Positions 1 to 8,886 of a stretch of DNA of 64,000 nucleotides are shown one piece after another. Numbering within the stretch: position 1 is the stretch's first letter; every line of letters begins with the position of its first letter. A model generated the notes under the pieces. That model worked only from the letters and a program-made list of their open reading frames with translations, was not told the DNA's origin and made no database searches. The stretch is from Colwellia sp. 1_MG-2023 (GTDB lineage Bacteria > Pseudomonadota > Gammaproteobacteria > Enterobacterales > Alteromonadaceae), in the NCBI RefSeq assembly GCF_030546755.1, contig NZ_JAUOPE010000012.1, positions 62,001-126,000 on the forward strand. The letters are read 5' to 3'. The position numbers were made by a program, and so were the translations under genes.

Positions 1-1
1 T

Positions 2-892
2 GCTGAGCTAACGGGGCAATTACTATGGGTGGAAGATGTTGGCAAACAAGTAGCGAAAGGAGATGTGCTTGCCACTATTGATAATCGACATTTAACATTA
101 CAATTAGCGAGGCAGCAAGCGCAAGTAAAACAACATCAAGCTAATGTGAGTTACCTTAGTAAACAGAAAAAAAGACTGTCTAAACTAAATCAAAAAAACA
201 ACACCTCACTGAGTGAACTTGAACGGATTATCAAAGATTTAGCTATAGCTAAAAACGAAGTCGTAGCACTTGAAATGCAGGTTAAGCAAACGGAATTAGA
301 GATTGAAAAGTCTTCTATAAAAGCACCATTTTCGGGTAATATTAGCCAACGTTTTGCTCATGTTGGCGAATTAATTACTTTAGGTCGACCGTTAGTTCAG
401 CTGGTAGATACCAAACATTTAGACATTAAGGTATCAGCTCCTTTAGCGATTGCACAATTTATTCAAGCAGATGCACAAGTGTTAGTGAAATGGCAAGATA
501 AACTAATTGAACTACCGGTTAGAACATGGAGTAAAGCAGGCGATCAACAATCGCGTACCTTTGAAGTCAGGTTAGCGGCTGATGATTTAAACTTAATTTC
601 TGGTTCTGCGGTGTCAGTTTCTTTACCTAAACAAACGAGTAAACAAGCCACCATGGTACCTCGAGATGCACTTGTACTTCGTGAAAAGGAAACTTTTGTG
701 TTAACCGTGAATGATGACAATCAAGCAAAGAAAGTGAATGTACTAGTAGGTCAAGGTGTCGGACGTTGGGTTTCAGTATTGGGTGCTTTAGATGCCGGTG
801 ATGAAGTGATCGTTAGAGGCGGTGAACGATTAAGTGATGGTCAAAAAGTAAGAAAAGATCAAACATTCACAGTAACAGCATCCACCAATTAA
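2..892 (+). CDS. RND efflux pump periplasmic adaptor (HlyD/AcrA family), 5' end cut off
   Basis: Membrane-fusion subunit that would join an inner-membrane RND pump to an outer-membrane channel. The frame is open to the left edge, so the signal sequence and the first residues lie outside; the GTG at 29 is inside the gene. Seen: the end of the first lipoyl half (VGKQVAKGDVLATID), a Gln/Lys-rich helical hairpin of roughly 90 residues, the second lipoyl half (IKAPFSGNISQRFA, then GELITLGRPLVQLVDT), and beta-barrel and membrane-proximal domains to the end. The next gene is not an RND pump but a DUF3750 lipoprotein 12 nt away, so the pump must be upstream or elsewhere. Family assignment is firm; the substrate is unknown. 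Confidence 0.88.
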   Translation, partial: AELTGQLLWVEDVGKQVAKGDVLATIDNRHLTLQLARQQAQVKQHQANVSYLSKQKKRLSKLNQKNNTSLSELERIIKDLAIAKNEVVALEMQVKQTELEIEKSSIKAPFSGNISQRFAHVGELITLGRPLVQLVDTKHLDIKVSAPLAIAQFIQADAQVLVKWQDKLIELPVRTWSKAGDQQSRTFEVRLAADDLNLISGSAVSVSLPKQTSKQATMVPRDALVLREKETFVLTVNDDNQAKKVNVLVGQGVGRWVSVLGALDAGDEVIVRGGERLSDGQKVRKDQTFTVTASTN

Positions 893-904
893 TAGGTTTA
901 TTAA

Positions 905-1651
905 ATGATAAAAACCACAGCTTTAAGTGGAGTAGTTTTTTTGCTCATTGTATTAGGCAACTTAACTAGTTGTACTCAAAATAAAATTGCTACGCGCGGC
1001 ACATTAGCGCCTGATGCTAAGCAATTTAACAAAGGGATCATTCAAGTGTATGCCGCAAGAACTAAAGGGGTGAAACGAAGCGTTGCGGTACACACGTGGA
1101 TAAGTACTAAAAGATCAAACGATGACCATTATACTAGCTATGAAATTATTGGCTGGAAACTTCGCCGCCATGATTCTGCTTTAGTGATAAGACATGACTT
1201 ACCTGATCGAGATTGGTGGGGAAATCAACCTGAATTATTAGTGGATTATCGAGAAGCCGACGCAGATAACTTGATTAATAAAATTGAACATGCCGTAAAA
1301 TCATATCCTTATAAAAGTGAATATCAAGCTTATCCTGGTCCTAATAGCAATACCTTTACCGCTATGATCGCTTCACAAGTCCCTGAACTAAGTTTAGATT
1401 TACCTTCAACTGCGATAGGCAAAGATTATAAAAGTATCGGTAATGCAATAGGCTTTTCTCCTAGTGGAACCGGTGTTCAGGCTTCACTTTTTGGCATGTT
1501 GGGAATAACCTTAGGATATGAAGAAGGGCTTGAGTTAAATGTGCTTGGACTCAATGTTGAGTTCGATATTTTTGACTTAGCTATTGAATTACCTGCTGTT
1601 GGTCGAATAGGGCCTGCTCAGGTCACGCGTACAAATGAGACTATTCAATAA
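905..1651 (+). CDS. DUF3750 family lipoprotein
   Basis: Function unknown. The 248-residue protein starts with a hydrophobic segment and a lipobox (LTSC, Cys at about residue 23), so it is probably a lipoprotein facing the periplasm. The body carries hallmarks I associate with DUF3750: VYAARTKG, AVHTWI, YEIIGWKLRR, a PDRDWWGNQPELL stretch, GPNSNTFTAMIASQVPEL and STAIGKDY. The conserved Asn-Thr-Phe region resembles an active-site loop, but no catalysis is established that I know of. It starts 12 nt after the adaptor gene and is probably co-transcribed with it. It ends 22 nt from the convergent diguanylate cyclase gene, with no clear terminator between them. Confidence 0.8.
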   Translation: MIKTTALSGVVFLLIVLGNLTSCTQNKIATRGTLAPDAKQFNKGIIQVYAARTKGVKRSVAVHTWISTKRSNDDHYTSYEIIGWKLRRHDSALVIRHDLPDRDWWGNQPELLVDYREADADNLINKIEHAVKSYPYKSEYQAYPGPNSNTFTAMIASQVPELSLDLPSTAIGKDYKSIGNAIGFSPSGTGVQASLFGMLGITLGYEEGLELNVLGLNVEFDIFDLAIELPAVGRIGPAQVTRTNETIQ

Positions 1652-1673
1652 GTGACAGAAAGGGGTAAATAAA

Positions 1674-2957
1674 TCAGTGTAAATTGATATCTTGATATAT
1701 TTCAATTCTATTACGGCCATTTTCTTTGGCGAAATACATAGCGCGATCAGCATCATTAATAAGCTCTTCAAAGCTTTTATGCTTTTCATTAAAGGTTGCA
1801 AGACCGATACTTAGGGTTATATGAATTTTTTGGTTTTTTACAGCTACACTATGATGCGCTAACGAGTCTTGAATTCGGCGTGCTGTTTCCAACCCTCCGT
1901 CAATATCACAATCGGGTAATATGATCACAAACTCTTCTCCACCATAACGACCTAAAAAATCAATTTCTCGAATTTCATTGCTGCAAACTTTGCATATATT
2001 TACCAAAACTTCATCACCAATTAAATGCCCATATTTATCATTAAATTCTTTGAAAAGATCACAGTCGAGTAGAATAATCGTTAAATTATTCTTTGAGCGT
2101 TGTGCCCGTGAAATCTCGATATGACCGCGTTCGAACAATGCTCTTCGGTTAGCAACTTTCGTTAATGAGTCGGTATTTGAAAGCTCTTCTAAGACATGGG
2201 TTCTTTCTTCTACCACTTGTTTCATCACTTCTAATGATACCGTTGATTTACTTAATTTTTCATTCATGGCATTAAAGGCATTAGCAATACTTTCAAACTC
2301 TTGTGACTGGTTTGATAACTTAATTTCTTCAAAGTGACCGCTGTGGTTAGCATGAAATGCGGCTTTAATTTCGGTCATCGATGTTCTAAAAATTTTGATT
2401 AAATGAAATGAGCCAAATGTGAGTAATATAAGACAAATCGCTAAGAGAGTGACAATAAAAGCGACCTCTTGTTTTAGTACTTGATGAATATTTTTTTGTG
2501 CGATAGTTGAGAGTTGTTCTGAATCAGAACGAATGGTTTCAAGTTGAATGATTAAACGTGTTTTTAAATGTTTTTTTGTTGCCTCACTGGCATTTAATAA
2601 TTTGTTATTGTTAATTTTTTTAAATAATAATTGCACACTCAAATTTTGGCTATGAATACTATTTTTTAAGGTTTGTTCCTGAGGTGTTAGCGTAGGTGCT
2701 CGTTTAAGTAGGGTAATAAGTTCTCTTTGGGACTTGTGCCAATTTGATGCATTATAATTATCTTTGTATATGTCGCCACTCATAATTAACTGTTTGAGGA
2801 TATTGGTATGAGTAACAAGATTTTGGGCGTAGTTTTCTTGTTTGATAGCAAGTTCAATAACATCTGACGAGCGAATGATACTCGCCACTAAAAGAATAAA
2901 TAACGTACAACAACAGATTGTGAAGAAATATATTCGTTGGCTAAGACTCATCTTCAT
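1674..2957 (-). CDS. Membrane diguanylate cyclase (GGDEF) with periplasmic sensor region
   Basis: Makes cyclic di-GMP from two GTP. Seen in the 427 residues: a transmembrane helix at about 8-28, a helical periplasmic segment to about 165, a second membrane helix at about 165-188, a HAMP-like and coiled-coil linker, and a C-terminal GGDEF domain with the active site RYGGEEF. An I-site (REID) lies five residues before GGEEF, so product feedback inhibition is expected. There is no EAL domain. A good AAGGA ribosome site precedes the ATG. The gene lies 35 nt downstream of a periplasmic binding protein on the same strand, which suggests that the binding protein supplies its signal; that link is an inference. 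Confidence 0.9.
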   Translation of the reverse strand: MKMSLSQRIYFFTICCCTLFILLVASIIRSSDVIELAIKQENYAQNLVTHTNILKQLIMSGDIYKDNYNASNWHKSQRELITLLKRAPTLTPQEQTLKNSIHSQNLSVQLLFKKINNNKLLNASEATKKHLKTRLIIQLETIRSDSEQLSTIAQKNIHQVLKQEVAFIVTLLAICLILLTFGSFHLIKIFRTSMTEIKAAFHANHSGHFEEIKLSNQSQEFESIANAFNAMNEKLSKSTVSLEVMKQVVEERTHVLEELSNTDSLTKVANRRALFERGHIEISRAQRSKNNLTIILLDCDLFKEFNDKYGHLIGDEVLVNICKVCSNEIREIDFLGRYGGEEFVIILPDCDIDGGLETARRIQDSLAHHSVAVKNQKIHITLSIGLATFNEKHKSFEELINDADRAMYFAKENGRNRIEIYQDINLH

Positions 2958-2992
2958 TCTAATATCCTTTTATCTTGAATCAATGTATCCGT

Positions 2993-3994
2993 CTAATAAT
3001 TAATATTTACCGCACTAGGGTTAACTTGAAGTATTGCTCTGCTATCTACCAATTGTACAACATCGGGAGGCGTAATGTTAGATAGTTCATGTGATTCAGT
3101 AAGCCAAGTGGTTTGTGATTTTAAATTGAGTAGCAAAGATTGGTTTAATTCTAATTTAAAAATATAATCTGGCCACACCCAATTAATAAACTCAGCAGAT
3201 ACCCCTAACTCTTTGATGACTATTTCTTTAGCATCCTCAGGACGAGAGGCGATATAATTGATTGCTGTATTTAATCCTTGAATCACACATTTAGCTTTTT
3301 CTATGCTAGCTAAATCTGGCGTTAAAGAAATTAAGTTAAAACTTAAGGTATTTAAATTTTTAGTATCGTGAATGGTAATTTTATCGTCTAATATTTGGTG
3401 ACTTTGAAAAGCAAACGGTTCCCAAGGTGTGATGGCATCAACGTCTTTATTCATTAAACCATTAATTAATTGCTCGGGCTCATAATCGATTAAATTGACA
3501 TCTGCGATATCTAAGCCATCAATGGCTAATAATGTTCTTAAAAAATATTCACTGGAGGTTTGTTTGGTTACCCCAATGTTTTTGCCTTTTAAGTTAGCAA
3601 CTTCTTTGATGTTATCTTCTGTTCTCGTAATGAGTTTTACATCGTTGTCAGATTGAACAAACATCGCATGGGTAACAAAGGTTTGCTGCGTTAAACTTTG
3701 AAACGCAATGACCGAATCTGAACTGGTAGCAAAGTCTACTTCCCCCAATAATACTTTGCTAAAGGCTGCTCTTCCTCCTATCACATGTTCAAAATCTACG
3801 GTTACGCATGATGAGTCAAAGGCATTAATAGACTGAGCTACATAAAAGGGCGCTGATAATGGCGTTTTAGACACTGCGATACTGACAGGATATTTTTCCG
3901 TTTGCCAAAAGTTATTCAAATTAACCGATAACAAAAGGACACTTGCTACTAACAGAAAGATCAGCACAAAGAATGGAATTAACTTTCTCTTCAA
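2993..3994 (-). CDS. NitT/TauT-type periplasmic substrate-binding protein, no transporter partner
   Basis: A 333-residue protein of the NMT1/SsuA-like binding-protein class. Seen: an N-terminal hydrophobic helix (about residues 6-25) without an obvious cleavage site, so it may stay anchored; a first lobe starting VSIAVSKTPLSAPFYVAQS; the usual GEVDFATSSD and LKGKNIGVT motifs; and DAITPWEPFA in the second lobe. No ABC permease or ATPase is adjacent; the only same-strand partner is the diguanylate cyclase just downstream. The start is TTG with a weak ribosome site; no better start lies nearby. The ligand is unknown, possibly a small organic amine, sulfonate or pyrimidine judging by the family. 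Confidence 0.78.
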   Translation of the reverse strand: MKRKLIPFFVLIFLLVASVLLLSVNLNNFWQTEKYPVSIAVSKTPLSAPFYVAQSINAFDSSCVTVDFEHVIGGRAAFSKVLLGEVDFATSSDSVIAFQSLTQQTFVTHAMFVQSDNDVKLITRTEDNIKEVANLKGKNIGVTKQTSSEYFLRTLLAIDGLDIADVNLIDYEPEQLINGLMNKDVDAITPWEPFAFQSHQILDDKITIHDTKNLNTLSFNLISLTPDLASIEKAKCVIQGLNTAINYIASRPEDAKEIVIKELGVSAEFINWVWPDYIFKLELNQSLLLNLKSQTTWLTESHELSNITPPDVVQLVDSRAILQVNPSAVNINY

Positions 3995-4131
3995 ATTAAA
4001 TCACTAAAAAATATGGTTTATTTGATTATAGAAAAGATTCTATTTTTTATCCGTAATATCACAGATATTTTCTTAAAATTATTTCTGAGTAACACTATGA
4101 ACATTTTTTATCTAAATGAACTCTTTGGCAT

Positions 4132-5547
4132 TCATGTAGCTGTTACTCTGTTATTGTCCTTCGATGAACCAATCCAAGCGACGATAAATGCGAATACAAA
4201 AGGTAAAATTCGTTCAATAACATCGCCCGGTGGCGCGGGAAAGAAGCTAAAAATAACGGTTGAGAAAAAGCCAATAAAAATAGCTAAAAATGTGAATTTC
4301 CCAGAAATTATTCTACCCATTAGTATGATAATCACTACAGGTCCAAACGCAGCACCTAGCGCATTCCAAGCAAACAATACCCGAGTGAAAATATCTTCTG
4401 GAGCAAAAATGGCTAAACACATGGCAACACCACACATAGCGATTACGGTGAAACGTGATAACACCAAGTTTTGTCGCGATTTTTGTGAACTTACATCATA
4501 TGAAATAGCACTGGCGGAAACTAATAATTGACTGTCAGCGGTAGACATAATCGCAGATAACGTGGCGGCAACAACAATACCTGCAAGTACAGGATGAAAA
4601 ACTTGCTGAGACAAGGTGACAAGTGCCTGCTCACCGGTTACAGGTGAAGCAAGTAAAACTTTTGCGCTCCAACCCACTAACAGCATGCTAATAAAAATAA
4701 TAACTGACCAACCAATTCCAATATATTTACCTTGTCTAACGGCTTTTTCATCTTTAAGTGCCATTAAACGGTTAACAACATGAGGTTGACCAGGGTTACC
4801 TAAGCCAATGCCAAAAGTTCCAAGAACAAAAAATAACGCATATATGCCTTGGTATTCGCCAAACCAGGTTAATTGTGTTTCATTAAAAGCTAATTGCATT
4901 TGTTGCCATAATTCAATGGGACCACCTATTACATAAATAGCTGCCGTGGGTAGCATAATAGCGGTTGCCACCATTAATAAACCTTGCAAGGTATCTGTGA
5001 TACTGACCGCCCAAAAACCGCCTAACAAGGTATATATTAAGATGATTAGCGTACCTAAAATAATGCTGTTGTTTGAGCTCATTTCAAACGTGTCACTAAA
5101 CATATTTCCTGCAGCTTGAAACTGTGCGGCGATATAAAAAGCAAAGGAAAAAACGATACATAAGGAACAAAGCCAGAGAATAGCTTTACTGTGTGATCGC
5201 CCTTGAGCAATAAAATCACTTAAGGTGACAGATTTTTGTTGTTTGGCTTTTTTTTGAATTCTAGGGGCTAACCATAGCCAATTTAAGCTATAACCTAGAA
5301 CGACAGAAGGCACTATCCAAATAGCAGATAACCCCAGTAAATAGGCTGCGCCGCTCATCCCTAATAATGACCATGCAGATGACGCACTCGCTGCAGCACT
5401 TATCGCAGCCACCCAAGGGCCTAACTCTCTGCCACCAATAAAATAATCATCGGTGTTAGTGGTGCGTTTATTGCTCCATATCCCAATAGCAATAAGCACC
5501 ACTTTGTAGATGATAAGCGTTACTAAGACAGTCGTTTGATAATCCAT
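4132..5547 (-). CDS. Sodium/solute symporter (SSS family), proline-permease-like
   Basis: A 471-residue inner-membrane sodium-coupled transporter with a dozen or so membrane segments. Seen: a DDYFIGGRELGPWVAAIS motif followed by ASASSAWSLLGMSGAAYLLG, a classic SSS core, and GLGNPGQPHVVNRLMALKD in the middle, which is typical of the PutP-type branch. Proline is therefore the best guess, although the protein is about 30 residues shorter than E. coli PutP and no putA gene is near. It lies 28 nt downstream of a GNAT gene on the same strand. Confidence 0.82.
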   Translation of the reverse strand: MDYQTTVLVTLIIYKVVLIAIGIWSNKRTTNTDDYFIGGRELGPWVAAISAAASASSAWSLLGMSGAAYLLGLSAIWIVPSVVLGYSLNWLWLAPRIQKKAKQQKSVTLSDFIAQGRSHSKAILWLCSLCIVFSFAFYIAAQFQAAGNMFSDTFEMSSNNSIILGTLIILIYTLLGGFWAVSITDTLQGLLMVATAIMLPTAAIYVIGGPIELWQQMQLAFNETQLTWFGEYQGIYALFFVLGTFGIGLGNPGQPHVVNRLMALKDEKAVRQGKYIGIGWSVIIFISMLLVGWSAKVLLASPVTGEQALVTLSQQVFHPVLAGIVVAATLSAIMSTADSQLLVSASAISYDVSSQKSRQNLVLSRFTVIAMCGVAMCLAIFAPEDIFTRVLFAWNALGAAFGPVVIIILMGRIISGKFTFLAIFIGFFSTVIFSFFPAPPGDVIERILPFVFAFIVAWIGSSKDNNRVTAT

Positions 5548-5575
5548 TTGAATGAATTCTTATTATTTTAGGTTG

Positions 5576-6025
5576 TTACTCCGTTTTATCATTATCGAAG
5601 GTAGAGATAAATACTTGTAGTTGAGATTGTTTCTTTTTATAAGCAATAAATCGTAAATATAAGTGTGGAGGTAATTTAGTTTCGAATGCTGAGGGTAGAA
5701 GTTTAACAAAATTGTTTTTTGTGTAAAACGCCTCAAGGGGGGCATTAGCAAAACAAACTAAAGGTTGATGGCGTTCGTTTGCATGGTTAAGCAGGAGGGA
5801 AGCGATCCCCTGATGCTGAAATTTATTATCAACCACTAAAGCATGTAGAAAATAGTGTTGATGGTGTTCGGCAATTTTAGACACCATTACCGCAGCAACT
5901 ATTGTGTGATTTTTCTTCACATAATAACCCTGGTCGTAACCAATATAACTGGCCGAGTATTGTTGTGCTTTATAGAAACGCAAAAGCTCTTTTTTATCAG
6001 ACTTTGCTGCGGTGATTATTTTCAT
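5576..6025 (-). CDS. GNAT family N-acetyltransferase
   Basis: A 149-residue cytoplasmic acetyltransferase. The acetyl-CoA binding signature is visible as VVDNKFQHQGIASLLLNHA, followed by the conserved FY..NNF element (EAFYTKNNFVKL) near the end. The acceptor cannot be told from the sequence. It is the first gene of a short minus-strand pair with the symporter (28 nt apart). Confidence 0.8.
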   Translation of the reverse strand: MKIITAAKSDKKELLRFYKAQQYSASYIGYDQGYYVKKNHTIVAAVMVSKIAEHHQHYFLHALVVDNKFQHQGIASLLLNHANERHQPLVCFANAPLEAFYTKNNFVKLLPSAFETKLPPHLYLRFIAYKKKQSQLQVFISTFDNDKTE

Positions 6026-6334
6026 TATTGAAAACTGTGTGTCATTTTATTCCGCCATATTAACGCTTATTTACCCCATTTAATGATTAAATTACGCTGT
6101 TTAAGTAAATACGAAGTCATTTCTATTAATACTAGAAATGGAAAACAGGTAAATAACATTTATGAATATTATAATTTGGTTTTAGTTCATTTGTGTCAAA
6201 ATGTTTAAATAATAAAAATTAGGCTATGGAATAAATAGTATAAACACATTAGTTTAGATTTTGTTTCACACATCACTATAATATGATGTTTGTCACATAT
6301 TATTAAAAATAAATTATTATATTTTTGAGTGTTT
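6026..6334. other. AT-rich intergenic region
   Basis: About 300 bases separate the divergent GNAT gene and the unknown gene at 6335. The sequence is very AT-rich, with poly-A and poly-T runs and no reading frame, tRNA or strong hairpin. It should hold promoters for both flanking genes, but none stands out against the AT background. Confidence 0.5.
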
Positions 6335-6970
6335 ATGATTACTGTTGAAGTTTATTTTAAAGAAGCTGAACATGCATTAGATGGGCTATTTAAATCACTT
6401 GAATATTATTGTGGTTTGGCAAAAAAAGCGGTAGAGCCAATTATAATTTCTGATAGACCAATAGAACATTTAAACCAAGATTTATCTCGAAGAGAAGAAA
6501 TCTATAAAAGTATGAAAATGTATCAATCTCATCAATTTTCTATGCATTTTGTAAGTGGATCTATTCTTCAGTTTGTATCTAAAGCAATTGATTTATATTC
6601 AGATCAAAAAGAAATGAATTTTGACAAGTCAGCATTGTTTTCAAAATTTAATGATAATAAGAAATTACTATTATCAAAGTATTCTGTAGGTAGGATTGTG
6701 AAAGGTATTCCTATTGGGTTAGTTATATTGGCTGGTAGAAGTCAATATAATCATATAGAAGAGGGTGGGAAGCTAAGGACTTATAATCAAATAATATTTA
6801 ATTTGCTATGTGAAGAAGAATTAGGAAATGATACATATCGTGATCCCTGTTTTGATTTATCTAATAATCTTTATTGCTACTCATCAAATATTATTGCTTT
6901 TCTTGGTTGGGAGAGATACGAAATATTCAAAAAAGATATGTCAGACATTTTTGGGATAACTCTCTCATAA
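6335..6970 (+). CDS. Hypothetical protein, AT-rich
   Basis: I do not recognise this protein of about 211 residues. It has no signal peptide or clear membrane span and looks cytoplasmic and mostly helical, with many Lys, Ile and Tyr. The central part (GRIVKGIPIGLVILAG) is the only hydrophobic stretch. The coding sequence is more AT-rich than its neighbours, which could mean recent acquisition. A GTG two codons upstream (6329) is an alternative start; neither has a strong ribosome site. Confidence 0.6.
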   Translation: MITVEVYFKEAEHALDGLFKSLEYYCGLAKKAVEPIIISDRPIEHLNQDLSRREEIYKSMKMYQSHQFSMHFVSGSILQFVSKAIDLYSDQKEMNFDKSALFSKFNDNKKLLLSKYSVGRIVKGIPIGLVILAGRSQYNHIEEGGKLRTYNQIIFNLLCEEELGNDTYRDPCFDLSNNLYCYSSNIIAFLGWERYEIFKKDMSDIFGITLS

Positions 6971-7073
6971 GCAAAGTAACGGGTATAGGTAGCGGTGACT
7001 CTTAGATTTCGTGGCCATGTCGTTATTACTATAATTGTTCTGATATCGGTTCTGTATGACCAAAGGAAAACAT

Positions 7074-7577
7074 ATGAAGCTTGCAATAGTGTTAGGAACG
7101 GCTAAATCTGATGGTAACACTCGTGCTTTGGTTGATGCTTTTACTTTGAAGGTTGAGGCTGACATTTTTGATTTGTCGCTGTTTAACATTTCTTTTTTCG
7201 ATTACTTAGCTAAAAATAAAGATGATGATTTTTTACCATTGATCCATCAATTATTAACTTATGATCATATTATTTTCGCATCGCCTGTTTATTGGTATTC
7301 AATGTCAGCGCAATTGAAAGTATTTATTGATAGGTTACCTGATTTGCTGACTAGTCATCAGGATTTAGGGCGAAAGTTAAAAGGAAAATCAATTTCTGTA
7401 CTCTCCACCGGCTATGATTTGGATTGTCCTGACTGTTTTATTATGCCTTTCAAATTGACGGCAAACTATTTGGGTTTGATATTTAAAGGTTATGAATATG
7501 TCTCTATTCAATCAGATAAACATGAGATTAATTTCGAAAAAAACGTTATTAGCGCCATTAATCAAATAAAAAATTAA
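7074..7577 (+). CDS. NAD(P)H-dependent FMN oxidoreductase (flavodoxin-like fold)
   Basis: A flavin-dependent reductase of 167 residues. Seen: an N-terminal LAIVLGTAKSDGNTRALVDAF strand-loop-helix for the FMN phosphate, IIFASPVYWYSMSAQLKVFIDRL (the typical P-x-YW flavin contact of this family) and a C-terminal alpha/beta half with a CPDC motif. The substrate is unknown; quinones or nitro-compounds are usual for the family. The ATG at 7074 is chosen because AAGGA lies about 7 nt before it; the upstream in-frame ATG at 7056 has none. Confidence 0.85.
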   Translation: MKLAIVLGTAKSDGNTRALVDAFTLKVEADIFDLSLFNISFFDYLAKNKDDDFLPLIHQLLTYDHIIFASPVYWYSMSAQLKVFIDRLPDLLTSHQDLGRKLKGKSISVLSTGYDLDCPDCFIMPFKLTANYLGLIFKGYEYVSIQSDKHEINFEKNVISAINQIKN

Positions 7578-7641
7578 ATTTGGAATTAACTTTAGTTTAA
7601 TATTAACCTTAAATTGGAATTAACTAGGCAAGGATGGAAAA

Positions 7642-7947
7642 TTGGATTATTCAATTTGGTTGAAAAAAAATTACCCGAAGATAGTTGATACACCCTTTGA
7701 AATTGTTTGCTCATATATAAATGAAGCAAAAACCGAAACTAAATTATTCAGAGAGTTTGTAAAGGCCGTTGGTGCGATTTGCCTTTTATTACCCCTTAAT
7801 CTTTATATATATTTAGCATATTCTGGTTTTATTTATTGGTTATTAACCATTACATCATTTGCTATGGTTGATTTTGTCTTGTTATATGTTGATCAAAAGG
7901 TTATTAAAAATCGTTTGAAAAAAATCGTAAATTTAAAGTCTAATTAA
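7642..7947 (+). CDS. Small hypothetical membrane protein
   Basis: An unrecognised 101-residue protein. It has a hydrophilic N-terminal part (about 45 residues), two adjacent hydrophobic helices at about 46-65 and 68-88, and a basic tail. It starts at TTG, supported by AAGGA about 8 nt upstream; the ATG at 7634 is in another frame. It is probably an inner-membrane protein of unknown role. Confidence 0.6.
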   Translation: MDYSIWLKKNYPKIVDTPFEIVCSYINEAKTETKLFREFVKAVGAICLLLPLNLYIYLAYSGFIYWLLTITSFAMVDFVLLYVDQKVIKNRLKKIVNLKSN

Positions 7948-7983
7948 TCACAATAGCCCCTATTTAATTAACTGAGAATGACT

Positions 7984-8400
7984 ATGAGTTTTATGTTTTT
8001 TGCCGGTATTTTGAGTGCGATTGCTGCAATATTACATTTAGGTTGTATTTATTTTGGCGCTTCTTGGTATCGTTTTTTCGGTGCAGGGGAACATATGGCA
8101 AAGCTTGCTGAGCAAGGGAGTATTCAACCGACAATGATTACCAGCGGTATTTTCTTAGTACTTGCTATTTGGTCACTCTATGCCTTTTCCGCTGCGGGCG
8201 TTATTTATAAACTTCCTTTCCTGAAAACGATACTTGTTTTAATTACCAGCATTTATTTACTTCGCGGCGTCGTTGGGTTCGTTTTAATGAACCAGCCACT
8301 AGGTCGGTCTCCAGAATTTTGGTTTTGGAGCTCAATAATTTGTATATTCTACGGTGTTATTCATTGCATAGGATTAAAACAACAATGGTCGTTATTGTAA
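7984..8400 (+). CDS. Small hypothetical integral membrane protein
   Basis: A protein of about 138 residues with four likely membrane helices (near residues 3-24, 52-72, 80-100 and 112-130). The FFGAGEHMA and RGVVGFVLM stretches resemble small uncharacterised four-helix proteins found in many Proteobacteria. The ATG at 7978 is an alternative start, but the one at 7984 is better spaced from TGAGA. No function is suggested by its neighbours. Confidence 0.65.
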   Translation: MSFMFFAGILSAIAAILHLGCIYFGASWYRFFGAGEHMAKLAEQGSIQPTMITSGIFLVLAIWSLYAFSAAGVIYKLPFLKTILVLITSIYLLRGVVGFVLMNQPLGRSPEFWFWSSIICIFYGVIHCIGLKQQWSLL

Positions 8401-8510
8401 ATAAACTCTGCTATGACGTACTCTTATTTAATGAAGTGTTATCTGTTTGAAAATTTGCTCATTTTTTCGGTATTTTTTGTTAATGGTTATTATATTGCGA
8501 GGAGTTTTAA

Positions 8511-8759
8511 ATGCTTGAATTAAGACCCAATTGTGAATGTTGTGATAAAGATCTCCCTCCAGAATCAACAGAAGCTCATATTTGCACATTTGAATGTACA
8601 TTTTGTACCCATTGTGTTGAAGGTGTTTTAAATAATCAATGCCCTAATTGTCGTGGTAATTTTGTTCCTCGGCCAATTAGACCTAAAGCGGCATTAAAAC
8701 GTAATCCTGCTTCAACTCAACGTGTACTTAATAAAAAGGGGTGTGCAAGGCAAACTTAA
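8511..8759 (+). CDS. DUF1272 small zinc-binding protein
   Basis: An 82-residue cytoplasmic protein. It has a Cys-rich block (CECCDKDLPPES, then HICTFECTFCTHCVE, then CPNC), which fits one or two structural zinc sites, and a conserved basic C-terminal part with RRPxRP-like and PAST motifs (FVPRPIRPKA, NPASTQRV). This is the DUF1272 pattern; its role is not known. A strong AGGAG ribosome site precedes the ATG. Confidence 0.85.
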   Translation: MLELRPNCECCDKDLPPESTEAHICTFECTFCTHCVEGVLNNQCPNCRGNFVPRPIRPKAALKRNPASTQRVLNKKGCARQT

Positions 8760-8886
8760 CATTGGCGTACCTTAGAGTGCTATAGTTTGTCTTATATCTC
8801 TAGCCACTTAACTACTTTCATATCACGAAAAAGTAAAATACCTCGAATCATTTGGGGTAAATTTTCTCTAAAAAATAGGAGACTTT

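Noticed and set aside
2993-3994. An ABC import operon
   Set aside because: No permease or ATPase gene is adjacent; the symporter at 4132 is a separate sodium-driven family.
4013-4531. A plus-strand frame of 172 codons
   Set aside because: It runs antisense to the C-terminal part of the symporter gene and its sequence is a low-complexity shadow with no homology pattern.
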